A stretch of DNA of 64,000 nt from Asterionellopsis glacialis (lineage: Eukaryota > Bacillariophyta > Plagiogrammaphyceae > Rhaphoneidales > Asterionellopsidaceae). Shown here one piece after another: positions 30,577 through 40,820 of the stretch. Every line of letters starts with the position of its first letter. The first letter of the stretch is position 1. Where the stretch lies: positions 4,775-68,774 of the forward strand of contig WKLE02000093.1 in assembly GCA_014885115.2 (NCBI GenBank). The letters are read 5' to 3'. The notes under the pieces are model-generated. The model was not told where the DNA came from. It saw only the letters and a program-made list of their open reading frames with translations, and ran no database searches. Position numbers and translations under genes: made by a program.

Positions 30577-32329
30577 AGGAAACACAAATGTTTTGTCGGA
30601 ACTAGGAAAAAGTAATAATCTTTCCTGGAGGGCTGTACAGGAGCAACAACTAATATCGAAAATATAAATGTAGCAAGTTGCAATCGTGCAAGACATTGTC
30701 CTTTTTTTCACCATTCATATACGATGCCGTGAACTAGCATCTCACATTTTTTGTCGAAGTGGTGGCGAGAAACAGAATGTTTCCTTTTTGCGTCTCTCAG
30801 AAAAACTGACAATGTGATGAATAGCAGATTCTTTTGTGTGTGTGCTGTATAGGTACTACTTGGCTTGATAGAAGGCTGCACAAGGAAAAAAATATCAATC
30901 TCGACAAGAACTGCCAAAGTTGAGGGAAAAGGACAAAAGGACGAGTAATTATCTGACGAGTACCGTAAATTAAACAATGCTGCTCGAGCCGTCCCCTTTT
31001 GTTGTATTTTTACCGACAACCTCAAATTCGTTTGACCATGTATGGCATGCCTCTGTGTTTTATGAATCTTTTGAAGAGATTGATGTTATATGATATTGAC
31101 TTGCATAATTTCTTCACTACTCCCCTCCAAATGAATTGCTTATCCAATAGGTAGATTGTTGATTTTCATTGTTCATAATGTATTTACAATTTTCAAAAAA
31201 AACAGTTGATATCATCGCGAAAGTATGATTTCTCATTCAAATATAATCATAATGTAAGTCATTGCTATTCGGTTTCTATTATCTCATTGTTCTCATGAAT
31301 TGTAAATGCTTCTGTCCCCTACTCCTCTATAATGCAATACCTCATGAATTGGATTGGTTGTTGAAATTTATATTTGATGATTGCTTTAATACCCCAAAAT
31401 AGTATTGTAGGTTGCTGATTGTTTCTTGTAATTATATTAAAAATAAACACTGCTGTGTCCACAAACCTTCTTGCAATGATCATGATTATGTGTTTATTTT
31501 TTATTGATGTTTATTTTGTTGTCCTTGTTGCCACTGAATTGTTGTGAACGTACATTCTATGATTCTTAATTGTACATCAATTGTTGTTTCCACAAGAACT
31601 AACAACCAACTAGTTTGAAAACGACCACCCTCACCATATTAAGCTCTATTCCCACCTCTACACAAACATAACCACTTCACATTCCTTCAAATTACACTCC
31701 TGTCTTCCATGGGGATGATATATTGTTGACAATCTCCAACTGTTGAACCCAAAGACAGGACCACGTGCCGTGCAAAATTACTAGCAAAAAATGCTCCAAC
31801 TTCGACTTGTCAAAAAACATACTTCCAGCTGCCCTTTTTTTTCATGACAAAAAGCTTGCTATTCTTCAACGAATTTTTGATAATCCCTGTATCTGGGACC
31901 ATCTTTATCTCCAATGCAATACTGCAAACGGACCACCGTTCGCCATGGTCCCATTTTGTCGTGTAAAAATGTTCGAAAAGCCAAGAAGGTTGGTACTCGA
32001 GTCACGTAGCAAAATGAGTAGGATATTTTGTTCCGCCCGAAAAATGCATCGTCCCTTGCCCCATTCTGAGAGGTTCGTTGGTTCCGTTGACTTGGTACTA
32101 GTACGAGTTTGCGCGGTTTCGCGGGGGGGGGATTTACCTCCTCTGCGGAAACTAGACTACTCAACGAAAAAATTTAGGATTTGCAAAAACTCGATATTCT
32201 ACAGCAGATGCTTCAACACTTATGAACTTTTCCTTGGTTCTTGAATAAGCCACAGGTCCGGCACAACAAACAATGTAACTCCGGCGAAACAAGGTTCCCT
32301 AAGCAAGATACTTTAGAGGAAGCACAAGT
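30577..32329. other. Intergenic region
   Basis: AT-rich, especially 31050-31620. No gene is supported; the ORFs at 30708-31025 and 31765-32244 have no recognisable features. A G9 run immediately precedes the second copy of the 25-bp repeat at 32130-32154. Confidence 0.45.
32130..32154 (+). repeat. 25-bp exact repeat, copy 2
   Basis: Identical to 29796-29820. It lies 175 bases before the methyltransferase start codon. An 8-base GTACGAGT also precedes both copies at similar distance (33 and 29 bases upstream, measured start to start), suggesting a longer, diverged shared segment. Confidence 0.6.
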
Positions 32330-33412
32330 ATGAAGATAAAGACTATGAGGAAAGGTTCCTCATCCTTGGGTTCTTCTGCCACGGGTAGTCCTAGATTAAG
32401 TATCCTCCTTGTCACCTTAATCTTGTTCTGCACCACTGGTTGGTTGCTCACAATGACTGGGGCGCTAGGCGGGCATGGAAATCGACTGGAGGAACAAGAA
32501 TCTTCCGCTTTCGCTCCTGTCCCAAAAACATCCTCCTTTGCGCTAGCCGCAAAAGAATCCCTTGGATTCTTTCTTGACATACCTGAGGAGACTTGGAACC
32601 GGCACAAGCAACGATTTCAGTTCACCCAACCTAACTACATGCAGAAAGCATTGGAGCGTACCTCCCGCCATTCGAACCACTTTTGGGCCGGCAACTTTGA
32701 ACCAGAGTTTACATGCCCCCACGAATTCCGACTGGGAAAGCTCGGGGATGGGGGAAAGTGGGCGTGCGATCCTCATCGAATTTTGTCGGATACCGGTCGT
32801 AGCGGTGTTGGTCACGATGCTCACAATCCTTGGAAGGACAATGAAAACAACACCAATAGCTGTCTAGTGTACAGCGTGGGAAGCAACGGGAATTTTGACT
32901 TTGAAGTGGAGGTACTGAATCACGTATCACCCAACTGCGAGATCCATACGTTTGATATGAAGGAAAAAGGACGCAACAAAAATTTTACTCAAGAGGCGGC
33001 AAAATTACCCGGTGTGACGTTTCATCACATTGGACTGGGTCCTGCAAAACCACCACACCAAATGCACTTTAAATCCTTTGGGGAAATTATTTCTCACCTC
33101 AAGCATGAGAACCGAATCGTAGACTTGATGAAAATTGACTGCGAAAGGTGCGAATATGATCAGTTCCGGACATGGTTGGCGGATTGGGACAAGATGGGGA
33201 TGCTGGTGCGACAGGTTCTGTTGGAGGTGCACAATTCAGATTATCCTGGTGTGGTGGACATATTTCGTGAATTTCAAAAGGCAGGCTACATCCTATTCCA
33301 CAAGGAAGCAAATTTCATCAATAACGCCAATTGTGTGGAAGTGGCATGGATCAAGTTGAGTCAGGACTTTCAAATCGCTTCAAATCAAACGATAGCAATT
33401 GATACAAGATAA
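32330..33412 (+). CDS. Type II membrane methyltransferase-like protein (METTL24/Methyltransf_22 type)
   Basis: 360 residues. A basic N-terminus and one membrane helix (about 23-44) predict a type II Golgi/ER protein with a lumenal catalytic domain. The lumenal part shows the family pattern: LGDGGKWACDP, then the SAM-binding strand SCLVYSVGSNGNFDFEVE (about 177-195), an acidic strand end (IHTFDMK), and LMKIDCERCEYD (about 266-277), where FkbM/METTL24-type methyltransferases place conserved Asp and Glu. LLEVHNSDY and VEVAWIK complete the core. It probably methylates a glycan or a secreted molecule; the substrate is unknown. The start at 32330 is the first ATG of a frame that opens directly into the basic and hydrophobic anchor. 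The family is supported by motifs; the lumenal location is inferred from topology. Confidence 0.8.
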   Translation: MKIKTMRKGSSSLGSSATGSPRLSILLVTLILFCTTGWLLTMTGALGGHGNRLEEQESSAFAPVPKTSSFALAAKESLGFFLDIPEETWNRHKQRFQFTQPNYMQKALERTSRHSNHFWAGNFEPEFTCPHEFRLGKLGDGGKWACDPHRILSDTGRSGVGHDAHNPWKDNENNTNSCLVYSVGSNGNFDFEVEVLNHVSPNCEIHTFDMKEKGRNKNFTQEAAKLPGVTFHHIGLGPAKPPHQMHFKSFGEIISHLKHENRIVDLMKIDCERCEYDQFRTWLADWDKMGMLVRQVLLEVHNSDYPGVVDIFREFQKAGYILFHKEANFINNANCVEVAWIKLSQDFQIASNQTIAIDTR

Positions 33413-33649
33413 TATGTATATATTAATAGACTTTGTTTTTTTTTGCGCCTATGTCCCACATTTGTCGTCCCAGCGGCAATGAAAGCAAGACTGCTGCCAT
33501 GCCAGAATAGGCAATTTTGAAATAATGTTAGTACCAAAACTAATCATCGCCGTTGTTTCCGTCAAAAATTAATGTGTGATGCGTACTTCTTCAAGGCAGG
33601 CATGTAACAATCATCATGAACTTGACCAATAGGTTTTGTCAATAGTGTC
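33413..33649. other. 3' flank of the methyltransferase gene with dispersed repeat copy B
   Basis: Positions 33528-33566 match 23070-23108 at 33 of 39 positions. Nothing else was seen. Confidence 0.45.
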
Positions 33650-35188
33650 AGATGTTTACTATTTCTGATCTTGTTCTTTTTAGGAACCTGTGTACTTATG
33701 AAGGATTGGCATGTCTAACATACTTTACTATACAGAGCCAATTGTCCATGAACAGAGCATGTGGTGACAACAAGCTGACACATATGAAATCAAATCATGT
33801 CATTGGTGTCCTCTGCACCTTTTTCTTGTTCATCCTTTGGAACTGTGTAACTGGAACATTCTTCACAGTGACCCAGAACACAGTTCCAATGGTTCAGTTC
33901 ACCAAAACTAGGAACTGGGACACACATTACTTCCTCACATGCACTCCATAGTTTTTTGTGAACTAGTTCATTGTTGGTAGTACAGTAGAGGCATACAGAT
34001 CAGTCTCTACCTCTCTATGGTTTTGTACAATACCACATCCCATTTTTGCAATATCAACTTTCATTTTGCTCACTCATCTAACCCTCCAAGCATTGAGTGT
34101 GGCCTGCAAACTTTTTACAGTAATGCAGGTCTCGCATCCACATATTTGTTTGTGTCTTAGAGTTATTATTTTAAGTTGTTTAGGTAAAAAATATGGAAGT
34201 GCGATATCTGAAACAAGTACTCTACCTTGTTGGTCGCTCACTAACAATAATCCATGATTAAGGTCAAGCAAGTCATTGTGTGCAGCAACTTTTTCTTTGG
34301 TTTCTAGATGCTTTATTTGTATAGTATCATCCTTTATTGGACTGGCTACTACTGAAGGATGGTCCCTTATCTATTGATATGACTTCAACCATAAACTTTT
34401 GGACAGTTGGAAAAGCCTTCTTTCTCTTTAAACAACTCCAAGTCATTTCATTGTCATATTTGGAGAGAAGTTTCCTTCTTTCTGTTGATTCATCAAGCAA
34501 CCTGTGCCCTGTGGACTATGTAAGTCCTAGGGCCCTACACTTCTTTACTTGGTGGATTGCTGACATTGTTTTTCACTACTAGTACTGTTGTTGATTGCTG
34601 GCCTATGAACAAATTCAGGAGACTCAGCTATTGACAAAAATACGCATGCAAGGTGAGATGCTTTGCCATTGTTAATTTGGGCACGCATCTTTGCAGTAGA
34701 TCAGGCTCAATCCAATATTCTCCATGCCTACTCCAAAGTTTGTTCAGCTACTGCATTTGTGTTTCTTTCAGAAATTACAGTACCATGAGTATATTCTACA
34801 ATATCAGGATCTTTGCACATACACTATCTAGTACAGTAGCATTTTTTTTTGACATTTTTTTAAAAAATCCACCACTGAGTTATTTCATTTGTGGACAGAT
34901 TATGCTATCCTCATCTTCACATATCTGGGATACACAAGCATGAAAATTGTCCCAGACCTCAGTTACTAAATTTACTCCAGCAAATGCCTCCATGCCTTTG
35001 CTGGAGCTAGCATAGTTCCTGCAGCAGGAATGTTCTAGTGATTCTTTATGTTGTTTGTCATATTTCTTTCAAAAGCAACATTTTTTCATGCACATCATAA
35101 AACCAACTGCTTTCCTAGTTCTTCCTCCCATCAAAAATGCATGACCTGAGTTACTGTTAAACGATAATCCCCTCTTTTGCCACCACAT
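33650..35188 (-). mobile_element. Relic with Mutator-like transposase domain
   Basis: Minus-strand translation from 35188 to 34880 reads through a single in-frame TGA and shows the Mutator-like transposase signature: SFNSNSGHAFLMGGRTRKAV, a CxKxC-like cluster, then EHSCCRNYASSSKGMEAF and VNLVTEVW. Further downstream on the same strand, in shifting frames, come LLDESTERRKLL (about 34500), a Cys cluster HKQICGCETCITVKSLQATL (34074-34271) and HWNCVLGHCEECSSYTVP ... TCSVHG (about 33700-33900). The Cys clusters resemble those in proteins repeated in diatom genomes; whether they belong to the same element is inference. Stops and frameshifts show the copy is dead. Terminal inverted repeats were not identified. 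Confidence 0.65.
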
Positions 35189-35564
35189 ATCAAACATAAC
35201 TGTTTGTTGTGTTCAAACTTTGTCTGGATGAATATTAGGAAAATATTTTTTTAGCAACTTTTCTGAGTATCTTACCCACCTCTAATGAAAATGTTCAGTT
35301 AAAATTTTAGTAAGTGTAATGGCAGTAATTTGTGCAAAAACAAATGTACAGTTGAAGTTGCATCCAAAACAGGGTCAATTGCAACAATATAAAGCTTGTG
35401 CAAATTGAAATGTAAAGTCAAAAATGCACAATTAAATATGTACAGGGAATTCTGAAAAACTTCAAAATTCTGTAAGTACAACAAAGTATCACAAAACTGT
35501 AAGATCTGTACCAAGAATGTGAAGATCAAAGATATTTCTTCACTTAGGGATAGAAAACTTTTAG

Positions 35565-35595
35565 AAGTTTCTTCAAAGATTCTTTGAAGAAACTT
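35565..35595. repeat. Perfect 15-bp inverted repeat with 1-base loop
   Basis: AAGTTTCTTCAAAGA, a single T, then its exact reverse complement. It could form a cruciform or, if transcribed, a hairpin. Confidence 0.85.
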
Positions 35596-35777
35596 TTTCA
35601 AGTTAGTGACTAAAACTAATCAGTTATTTTTATCCCATCCACATGACATATTGGTATTACCTCTACATAAAATGACCCAAACTAACCAAAAAACTTCTTT
35701 CGGTTAGTAATTCTTTTTCAAGTTAGTAACTACAAAATCAGTAATTCTTTCTATCTTTTGTACATGAAAACTTTGTT

Positions 35778-35883
35778 GTTCGTGACTCTTTTTATTAAAA
35801 TTAAAAAGTTAGTATAAATTTCTTAGTAGCTGTTCGAGACTCTTTTTATTAATTAAAAAGTTAGTATAAATTTCTTAGGAGCT
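35778..35883 (+). repeat. Two-copy ~54-bp tandem duplication
   Basis: Two adjacent units each begin GTTCGWGACTCTTTTTATTA and end TTTCTTAGKAGCT. The second unit is slightly shorter (52 bases) through a small deletion in the A/T core. Confidence 0.8.
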
Positions 35884-36421
35884 AACTTCAGAAAGAATCG
35901 CACTAAACAGAATAAGTTTTTTGGTTCGTTGTGGTCAATTAAGTCTATCTTTAGCAGTTCTTCTGTTCCCTGTACACAATAAATTGGTGCTTCTTCATCT
36001 ACACCCATTGACAAACCAAAAGTCTATCGTAAAGAATTTATCTTTCTGCCTTGATTATTGGACCTTATCACTACTTAAGTACATCGCCTAAGCATATTAT
36101 TTGTCTGTCTTCATATTATGTAAGCTCAATTTCCCTTTCATTGTATTTTCCCCCGAGGGAGCAGGAACCTGGGCGTTTTCATAATTTTGGTTTGCATCTA
36201 CAGTAATAATATCAATTCCCACTTTTAGGACTTTTTAATGCAAATAGTACAGTATGAGAACCAGCTTGTAGTATACCTAGGTAGGCATGTTCCGGCATCA
36301 AAGATTTCGGTACGAAGTTTTCGGAATTCCGAGTTGTCTGCTATCTGATAGACACTCTATTCTGACATATTCTTCTCAACGAATCTGTGTCAGATATTTT
36401 CGTGTAGTCCTTAGTGTGAGG

Positions 36422-37996
36422 ATGACGACCGTGGAGAAGCTTCCCGAGATGATCAGCAGCGGCAAGTTGCTTGGCATCCTTGTCGCTTGCGTCAAATACG
36501 GTCCAACTGTCATTCTCGGCTTTGCCGGTTTATTCACGTGGTACGCTTACTATGTGTACCATATCTGGGAGATCCACTTTGGTCGTAAGCGAGTAAGTCG
36601 TCGTCAGTTCGCCTCGCCGTCTAACCGAGAGCCTCCCGATGTGAAGACCTTCAAGCACAACAGGGAGAACATCCTGAAGGCTGCGGAAAAGCACCCTGAT
36701 AACTATGCCACTTGTGAGCTTTTGCATCCGCTTCAGAAGAATGCTACACAGGAGCAGAAGAAAACAGCCATCGAACTCGGCAGAAAGAAATCTAAGAGAA
36801 CGTATTCTATGACGCCAATTATTTCCAAGAATCCCTTATTAGACATCAGCAACCTTAATGATGGCGGTAAGGGATCCGAAAATGGCGGTAAGGGGTCTCT
36901 TTCGGAACAGAAGGCCGAAGAGCTCGACATGGACCACGTGTATTTGACCTATACCGAGTTCCTCTGGGCCTACTGCTTCATTGGTCCAAACGCATTCTTC
37001 CTCTGGGTCAAAGGTGTCACAATCTTGTGGATTCGTATGAACTTGGAGAAGATGGGCATCATCAATTGCAAACCCTTCGATGCAGCTGAGATCGTTGGAC
37101 GGCTTTGCCTAGAAGGGACTCTCGCTGTCCATTATTATTCTCGAACTGATAATGACTCTGAGCTTGGTGACATTGCTGGCTTTTTCTTCCACGACTTTCC
37201 CTACATCGACGAGAACTGCATTGCGCGCTCGTTTGACTTATTAGCCGTTGATATTGACATCAAAACCAAACGCATGGTCAAGGCCAAGGTTGATGACGAA
37301 GTCCTCACCGCATCTCAGGCCCTCATATTGCTTTGGTTTAACACCATCTCCGGAAATCACGTCAAACTTCATGCCTTAGCCAACTGGGGCATCAACAATG
37401 AACCTGAAGTGAAGTCCGTGAATCCCTTCTTGGCCCAGAACTCCCTTGTCACTGTCATTTACAACTTCTTTGGTTTCTCCTGCTTCGCCCATTACATCCC
37501 CACCTGGGTCAACTGGGGCCTCATGTCACCCAATTGGGATGAGATGGCTCTGATCAAAGTTTTTCAGCACGGCGTCAAGGACAATATCTGGGCGCACCCC
37601 AATATCGAAGAACTGGTCCCGTGCTCGAGATTCATTAGATTCATTGTGAAAACTCGTGCCATGTTCCTCAGCGAGTTTGCCAAGTACAAAGACGAGTTTC
37701 CTGGTGTCCATGGAGAGGCAATGTTCGTCGGCACGGTATTGCACAGTCTTGACCACACTTCCATGGATTGGAATCTAGAGGATCCCCTTTGGCTTGACGT
37801 TACGGATGAAAAGTTCGGCCTGATGGCTGAGCTCGGCCGCATCGTCAAGGTGGGCTTTGTGAAGGACGTTCCTGGGCTCATGTTTGAAAAGCGATACAAG
37901 GGCTCTGGTCATCCCTTTTACAAAACAGTATATGCCAAGGCTGCCAAGATTGACAAAGAGTACGCGGACAATATGGATACCTGCATCATCAAGTAG
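36422..37996 (+). CDS. Unrecognised membrane-anchored protein with GC-richer codon use
   Basis: 524 residues from the ATG at 36422 (context GAGGATGACG). An in-frame ATG at 36287 would add 45 residues of low-quality sequence. An N-terminal hydrophobic stretch (about 17-47) looks like one or two membrane helices. A basic, Asn/Lys-rich linker with a short GGKGSENGGKGS repeat separates it from a large folded region (about 170-520) rich in Trp and aromatic residues, e.g. LTYTEFLWAYCF, LALLWF-type helices, NHVKLHALANWGI, SCFAHYIPTWVNWG and HSLDHTSMDW. Several His lie in helical or loop contexts (NHVKLH, HSLDH) and might bind metal or heme, but I recognise no family motif. C-ending codons (CTC, GTC, ATC, TTC) are visibly commoner than in neighbouring genes, which may reflect high expression or foreign origin. 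No intron. Confidence 0.8.
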   Translation: MTTVEKLPEMISSGKLLGILVACVKYGPTVILGFAGLFTWYAYYVYHIWEIHFGRKRVSRRQFASPSNREPPDVKTFKHNRENILKAAEKHPDNYATCELLHPLQKNATQEQKKTAIELGRKKSKRTYSMTPIISKNPLLDISNLNDGGKGSENGGKGSLSEQKAEELDMDHVYLTYTEFLWAYCFIGPNAFFLWVKGVTILWIRMNLEKMGIINCKPFDAAEIVGRLCLEGTLAVHYYSRTDNDSELGDIAGFFFHDFPYIDENCIARSFDLLAVDIDIKTKRMVKAKVDDEVLTASQALILLWFNTISGNHVKLHALANWGINNEPEVKSVNPFLAQNSLVTVIYNFFGFSCFAHYIPTWVNWGLMSPNWDEMALIKVFQHGVKDNIWAHPNIEELVPCSRFIRFIVKTRAMFLSEFAKYKDEFPGVHGEAMFVGTVLHSLDHTSMDWNLEDPLWLDVTDEKFGLMAELGRIVKVGFVKDVPGLMFEKRYKGSGHPFYKTVYAKAAKIDKEYADNMDTCIIK

Positions 37997-38614
37997 AGAA
38001 TAGTAAAGAATTAAGAATCCCTCCCTGCGGGTGAACCTTGTTAAATTAGGTATCATTGACATTCCAGTGAACATTTTTCGGATCATTTAGCTTGAATTAA
38101 AGAATAATTCAGTTTCTTTTCAAGATCTCTCGCTATCCTATGAATGGACTCTTCTAGAAGTAATACTTGTCAGTCATTTTGCAACCATTTGCTTTAAACA
38201 ATCTTTGAGGCCAAATGTCATAACCCAAGAGGGGGGTGATAGAATAAAAAGGGAGCAATAAACATTGATATAAGGGGTGGCAGTGTCATTGAGGCGCGTA
38301 GTTGAGAATCGGGCTACTACAGTACTGTAGTTTCATACACCTGTAGCTCCATCCGATGTTCCGTATATTATACTGTAGATAAATCTTTAGGCAACAGTAG
38401 AGTCAAATGAACTCTTCCTCCTTTTCGACAAGAACAAAAAAGAAAGAAAAGAGTCACGACTACATGTAACTGAATATAAGTTTTATTTTGTTAAAGATAT
38501 GCACTATATCATATTACGGTGAGTCATCCATGCGCCATGGAATGATTACTACGAGCTTTTATTTGTTTTTGCCATCGGCCTCTGTATATATCTATATATA
38601 AAGAAAACCCATGT
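37997..38614. other. Convergent intergenic region
   Basis: This lies between the 3' ends of the gene at 36422 (plus) and the dioxygenase gene (minus). A TATATATA-type stretch lies near 38585-38600. I see no gene. Confidence 0.45.
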
Positions 38615-40047
38615 TTACTTTTCACTCATAAAGAAAGGAGCTTTTACGTCTTCCTTCTTACCATTCATCATTTGTTGTTTCATTTCCTCTTCACCTTCCC
38701 ATCCTTCGAACCACGCAACACCGTGTTTACGTGTTCCATCAAATACGTTACGTCCATGCATGCATTTGTAATTATCCAACAATACTACGTCACCTTCTGT
38801 CATTTTGACGTATTGTACATTTTTCATGGTGACATCATCCATTTCTTGCAAATCTTGATCGGTAATATCACCATCATCCCCAAAAAACATGTCTGATTTA
38901 TTAATTTGAGAGGCACCATCTTCGAATCGCTCTGCGCCATACTTGGATTCACGATCCTTGCGAAGTTTGGCAGAATGTGAATGGACATTACAGAACCATG
39001 TGGGATCACCCGTGACAGGGTGCAAGACAATGGGTGGTTGAGAGGGTGCTCGTGCTTGTAACATTTTAGTATTATCGTATCCACCTTCACCCCAACGTAA
39101 ATCAACAGAAAAATCAACCTTGGCATTAATTGCTGCCGATGCCAAGCCCTTGACGGCTCCCATGACTGGTTCCTGTACCATACCTGGTAGGTTATCTACC
39201 CACCCAAAGAAGGGTAATTCCATGACGGAATACCGAATTTGACGATTGTACAACTTTTCAACCAGTTCGGGTGACAAATCACGAAACATGCGACGTCCAT
39301 CGGCAATCAAAAATTCACCACCTTCTTCGGCAGCCTTGAAACAAACAAAGGCAGCTGCACGTGGTGCACGTGTTCCCACAAATTCATTATGCATACCTGA
39401 ATGATAATGATATAGAGGGAAAAGTGTGAGAAGGATGAGGAAAGAATGCAGACAAGAGAACAAAAATGCGATAATACTAGTGCCATTTCTTTTGGTAACG
39501 TACCGATGAAGAAATTCTTTCGACTTTCCTTGTTGACAGCTTCGTAAACAGGACTGTTCTTTTTGCCATCGACGGTAGGACGTGCCGATACAGAATGCAA
39601 TGGATCCAAGCAGACCTTCATTCCCAAGGCATTGTAAAATTCTTGAAATCCTTCTTGTGTTTTCATTAATTCAAAATCACGGAAAATAACAGCCGATGAT
39701 TCTTGCATTTTGGTTTTCAATTCCATGGCATTGTCCTTGACGTATTGCAATTGTTCTTCCTTTGTGGCAAGTCCCAATTCCTTGGCGGACACGGTCGGGG
39801 CGAATTCAGCGACAGGCTTGGAACGGATTTCTGCTTGCAATTGACGAATGTCAGATATCTTATCACCCCATTGTGTCAAAGGTGCCAATGGTGGTTCGGC
39901 CAAGGCAGCATCTGCAAGACGAGTCGCAGTAAAGGCAGGACTGACAGAAGACTGTGAATGAGGAGCTACGAATGCATTGACGTTGACGTTGGCAGTAGAA
40001 GCAGCAGCAGCTACAAGAGCTAGTGCCGAAACCGAAAACTTGACCAT
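38615..40047 (-). CDS. Plastid-targeted TauD/TfdA-like Fe(II)/2-oxoglutarate dioxygenase (2 exons)
   Basis: Exons 39504-40047 and 38615-39396 (minus strand; intron GTACGT...CAG, 107 bases) join in frame to 441 residues. The N-terminus is a signal peptide ending NVNA followed by FVAP, an ASAFAP-like plastid import motif. The catalytic part has the TauD-type facial triad: H184-x-E186 (GMHNE, directly after the splice junction) and a distal His in CMHGRN (H395), with R404 in GTRKHG placed to bind 2-oxoglutarate. Such enzymes hydroxylate or oxidatively cleave small substrates such as amino-acid derivatives, sulfonates or betaine precursors; the substrate cannot be deduced here. Another TauD-like gene lies next, in the same orientation, about 0.8 kb upstream. 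The splice model is well supported, because without it the first His-x-Glu is separated from the domain. Confidence 0.88.
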
Positions 40048-40111
40048 CTTTACGAGTTGCTTGATATTAATGGAAGTAGAGATTCGAATGCTTTCTTGCT
40101 AGAGAACGAGT

Positions 40112-40158
<47 letters not shown>

Positions 40159-40820
40159 TAGCTAACACAGAGTTGTCGTGTCTCACTTTTCACTCACCAA
40201 AGAAAGGTTCGGATGAGTTACTTGCCTTTTTTCCTAGCGCAGATTGCAATTTCTCCTTGTTGATGCGATCCATTCACATCTCTTCTACAGATACGAAATG
40301 TCTAAACACGTGGATACCTTCCACTCTTCAACCAACGAATCTGTGAGTCCAACTAATCGTTAACTTGGGTTCTGACGCAGAGGTTCAAGTTCCGGGTTTT
40401 CTTTCAATCAAATCAGTGACGTGAGCATGACGACTAAAATATTTCAATGATGACGTAAGCATGACGACTCATCATTATCTTTAACTCAACCTTGTTGGAT
40501 GACACATTATTGTTTTGTAGGTGGGTTGTGCGATGTAAGAATGCCAACAACAAGTTCCAAAACATCATACAGTATTTACAATGTTGCAAGCTTTTTACTT
40601 ATTCTCTTTACTACAAGAGTTTTAAAATATACTACATTATAATAAACATCCATTTAATATTTGTCACAACAGTTAATAAATAGCTCACAAAAAGAACTAC
40701 CTAAAAGATTTTATTCGATATACACCTCTCCTCCTTTCTTCTTGGGTGTCTCTAGAGAAAGAGAAGCTTCGACGCTTACCGCGTTCCACCTTCCTTCTCT
40801 TGTTCTGTACGTCTTACTTT
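40048..40820. other. Intergenic region between the two dioxygenase genes
   Basis: It contains a hexanucleotide repeat close to the start of the downstream gene and otherwise AT-rich DNA. It must hold the promoter of the plastid-targeted dioxygenase and the 3' end of the upstream one. Confidence 0.5.
40106..40158. repeat. Hexanucleotide microsatellite (CACGAG)n
   Basis: Seven exact CACGAG units (40117-40158) are preceded by ACGAG and TACGAG variants. The array is 59-111 bases upstream of the start codon of the minus-strand dioxygenase gene, so it is probably in its 5' UTR or core promoter. Confidence 0.9.

Larger units (their letters stand above)
35189..36421. other. AT-rich intergenic region with hairpin and tandem repeats
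   Basis: No gene is supported. It contains a 31-bp perfect inverted repeat (35565-35595), repeated TTTTTCAAGTTAGTRACTA motifs (about 35594 and 35708) and a ~54-bp tandem duplication (35778-35883). An in-frame extension of the following gene to 36287 is unlikely to be coding. Confidence 0.5.

Noticed and set aside
31765..32244. 159-residue plus-strand ORF
   Set aside because: It overlaps the G9 run and the 25-bp repeat, has no recognisable motif and uses atypical composition.
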